DNA of 15,751 bases from CAMEON01 sp963609805 (lineage in GTDB: Bacteria > Bacillota > Clostridia > Oscillospirales > CAG-272): assembly GCA_963609805.1 (NCBI GenBank), contig CAVDLN010000035.1, forward strand, positions 1 to 15,751. Direction: 5' to 3'. Made by a program: the position numbers and the translations under genes. The notes beneath the pieces are model-generated. The model did not search any database. It worked only from the letters and a program-made list of their open reading frames with translations, and was not told the origin of the DNA. Numbering within the stretch: the first letter of the stretch is position 1; each line of letters begins with the position of its first letter. Shown here in pieces: positions 14,551-15,751 of the stretch.

Positions 14551-14556
14551 TATAAT
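14551..14556 (+). promoter_or_regulatory. Possible -10 element upstream of the htrA region
   Basis: TATAAT in an AT-rich gap (14436-14577) that contrasts with the surrounding GC-rich coding. No convincing -35 element lies at 16-18 bases. Two more TATAAT copies occur at 14476-14481 and 14529-14534, also without a good -35, so the true promoter is uncertain. Confidence 0.3.
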
Positions 14557-14577
14557 AAGGGCGTTCTGAAGGAAAGG

Positions 14578-14652
14578 ATGTATCCGAAGGCCTTTCCGGA
14601 GGATAAGCAGGGCGTGCGGCAGACGATGCCGCAGAAGCCCGTTTTCGGATGA
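14578..14652 (+). CDS. Possible 24-codon leader peptide upstream of htrA
   Basis: A small reading frame starting MYPKAFPEDK and ending PQKPVFG with TGA at 14650-14652. It has a purine-rich GAAGGAAAGG directly upstream and strongly GC-biased third positions, unlike the AT-rich sequence before it. It is in the same frame as the protease gene, whose ATG comes 18 bases after this stop. It could be a translated leader, or the old N-terminus of the protease cut off by a stop codon. Coding status is unproven. Confidence 0.35.
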   Translation: MYPKAFPEDKQGVRQTMPQKPVFG

Positions 14653-14670
14653 AAGGTAGTGCATACGATT

Positions 14671-15751
14671 ATGGATGAGAAGGACATTCAACAAAACGAT
14701 GCAGTGAAGAATACGACCCAATCGGACGAATCTCAGGTTTACACGGCCGCAGACCGCGACTTCGCGTTCAACGGCAATGCGTCGCCGGACGGCAACGGAT
14801 ACAAGACGCCGACCGGAGGTCACGGATATGTTTACGCTCCCCCGACAGGCACCCCGTCCGGTTCCGGAAAAGGGAAAAAGGCAGCGATGATTGCACTAAT
14901 AGCGGTGCTGGCAAGCCTTCTGGTGGTTTCCTGCGTAATGCTGGGAACCGTGCTGGCTCGCTACGCGGTCGGCGGCACGGAGGATTCCACCGATGCCGCG
15001 GAGAGTGACCGTGAGACAGGCGGAGGCATGTTCATTGTGGTTGACCCGAACGAAACCTCAACGTCTGCGGGCGGCAAGAAGTCCGACGAGACGGAACCTT
15101 CGGAAAAGACCGATGAGGAATCGTCAAAGACGGAAGCCGACGCGGTATCCTCCGAGTCCTCGGAGACCACTGTGATCCAGCCGTCTCACACCATTCCGGA
15201 CAATGCGACCATCAGCAAGAAGTCCGCTTTGCGCAAGGATGCGGACGGGGACGGAAAGGCGGACACCGTTCTGGACGCAGACGGAAACGTCCTGACCTCC
15301 GCGGATACCAATGTGCTGTCCGCATCAACCGTTGTGCATCGTGTGGCTGACTCCGTGGTTGAGATCACCACCGAAACCATTGTGCGGTCCAACGTGATCG
15401 GACAGTACGTCACGTCCGGCGCGGGCAGCGGCGTAATTATTTCGGCAGACGGATTTATCATCACCAACAACCATGTTATCAGCGACGCGGACAGCATTGT
15501 CGTGACGCTGACGGACGGCACCCAGTATTCCGCCACACTGATCGGAACCGATGAGGAGTCGGATATCGCCCTTCTGTGGATTGACGCGGAAGGCAAGGAA
15601 CTGACCGTTGCGACTATGGGTTCAAGTTTTGATCTGGTAGTCGGCGAGGATGTGATCGCCATCGGAAACCCGCTCGGTTCGCTGGGCGGCACGGTGACCG
15701 AGGGCATCATCAGCGCAACGGCGCGGGAGATCAGCATTGACGGAACCGATA
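14671..15751 (+). CDS. htrA: Membrane-anchored HtrA/DegP-type serine protease, 3'-truncated
   Basis: Trypsin-like (S1C) extracytoplasmic quality-control protease; 360 residues are visible and the frame is open at the window end. Layout: cytoplasmic, Gly/Pro-rich N-terminus (1-67), one membrane segment (about 71-97), a Ser/Thr/Glu-rich linker (101-175), an Asp-rich segment with KDADGDGKAD and LDADGNV (189-207) resembling EF-hand or dockerin calcium loops, and then the protease domain. Catalytic His268 is in TNNHVI and Asp298 in ESDIALL; IGNPLG (331-336) precedes the barrel that holds the catalytic Ser, which with any PDZ domain is beyond the edge. The ATG at 14671 has only a distant GAAAGG, which overlaps the stop of the small upstream frame. 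An in-frame GTG at 14659 is too close to that site. Start uncertain; protease identity secure. Confidence 0.9.
   Translation, partial: MDEKDIQQNDAVKNTTQSDESQVYTAADRDFAFNGNASPDGNGYKTPTGGHGYVYAPPTGTPSGSGKGKKAAMIALIAVLASLLVVSCVMLGTVLARYAVGGTEDSTDAAESDRETGGGMFIVVDPNETSTSAGGKKSDETEPSEKTDEESSKTEADAVSSESSETTVIQPSHTIPDNATISKKSALRKDADGDGKADTVLDADGNVLTSADTNVLSASTVVHRVADSVVEITTETIVRSNVIGQYVTSGAGSGVIISADGFIITNNHVISDADSIVVTLTDGTQYSATLIGTDEESDIALLWIDAEGKELTVATMGSSFDLVVGEDVIAIGNPLGSLGGTVTEGIISATAREISIDGTD

Noticed and set aside
14467..14652. 61-codon ORF starting with TTG upstream of htrA
   Set aside because: The first half lies in AT-rich promoter-like sequence with no ribosome-binding site; only the last 24 codons after the internal ATG look coding.
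15186..15737. 183-codon minus-strand ORF opposite htrA
   Set aside because: Antisense to the protease domain; Ser/Val/Thr-rich composition is the complement of the real gene.

Overview
The window looks like chromosomal DNA of a moderately GC-rich Gram-positive anaerobe, most likely a Clostridia member of the Oscillospiraceae type. The evidence is Shine-Dalgarno-led genes, Firmicutes-style rubrerythrin and PerR, the holB-ricT pair, lipobox lipoproteins, an L-box (lysine) riboswitch and long GC-rich coding with AT-rich promoters. It is probably a draft or metagenome scaffold: ten Ns interrupt it at 6978-6987, and both ends cut genes. The species call is inference.

Layout. 1-2980 (+): the end of a BMP-type (nucleoside-like) ABC importer operon, with an ATPase missing its N-terminal part and two permeases; it stops at a perfect 25-bp hairpin shared with the convergent operon. 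3117-5737 (-): holB (clamp-loader delta-prime) and ricT (Fe-S PSP1/YaaT protein) behind a near-consensus promoter. 5852-6960 (-): rubrerythrin followed by a PerR-type Fur repressor, with a strong terminator and a 23-bp palindrome at the rubrerythrin start, suggesting a peroxide-response unit. 7059-10033 (-): an amino-acid ABC importer operon preceded by a consensus promoter, a lysine riboswitch and an intrinsic terminator, so lysine is the probable substrate. 10211-12144 (-): radA overlapped by an unrecognised 179-aa gene. 12295-15751 (+): a Cys/His-rich DUF6062-like protein, a YtqB/MnmM-type methyltransferase, a VanY-type D,D-carboxypeptidase lipoprotein and a 3'-truncated membrane-anchored HtrA protease.

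The most unusual item is the substrate-binding lipoprotein of the lysine-riboswitch operon (9639 to 8741). Its two halves are in reversed order: the signal peptide is followed by lobe 2 and the C-terminal part, and the normal N-terminal half (lobe 1) comes last. This is a circular permutation at the hinge. The two halves are out of frame. Removing a 20-base stretch (9113-9132), flanked by copies of an 11-base near-repeat, restores one 292-residue reading frame. The gene is therefore a recent pseudogene, a strain variant or an assembly error in an otherwise intact permuted gene.

No CRISPR array, tRNA, rRNA, insertion sequence or phage gene was seen. The window is mostly ordinary housekeeping and uptake functions; the permuted binding protein and its riboswitch leader are the parts most worth following up.
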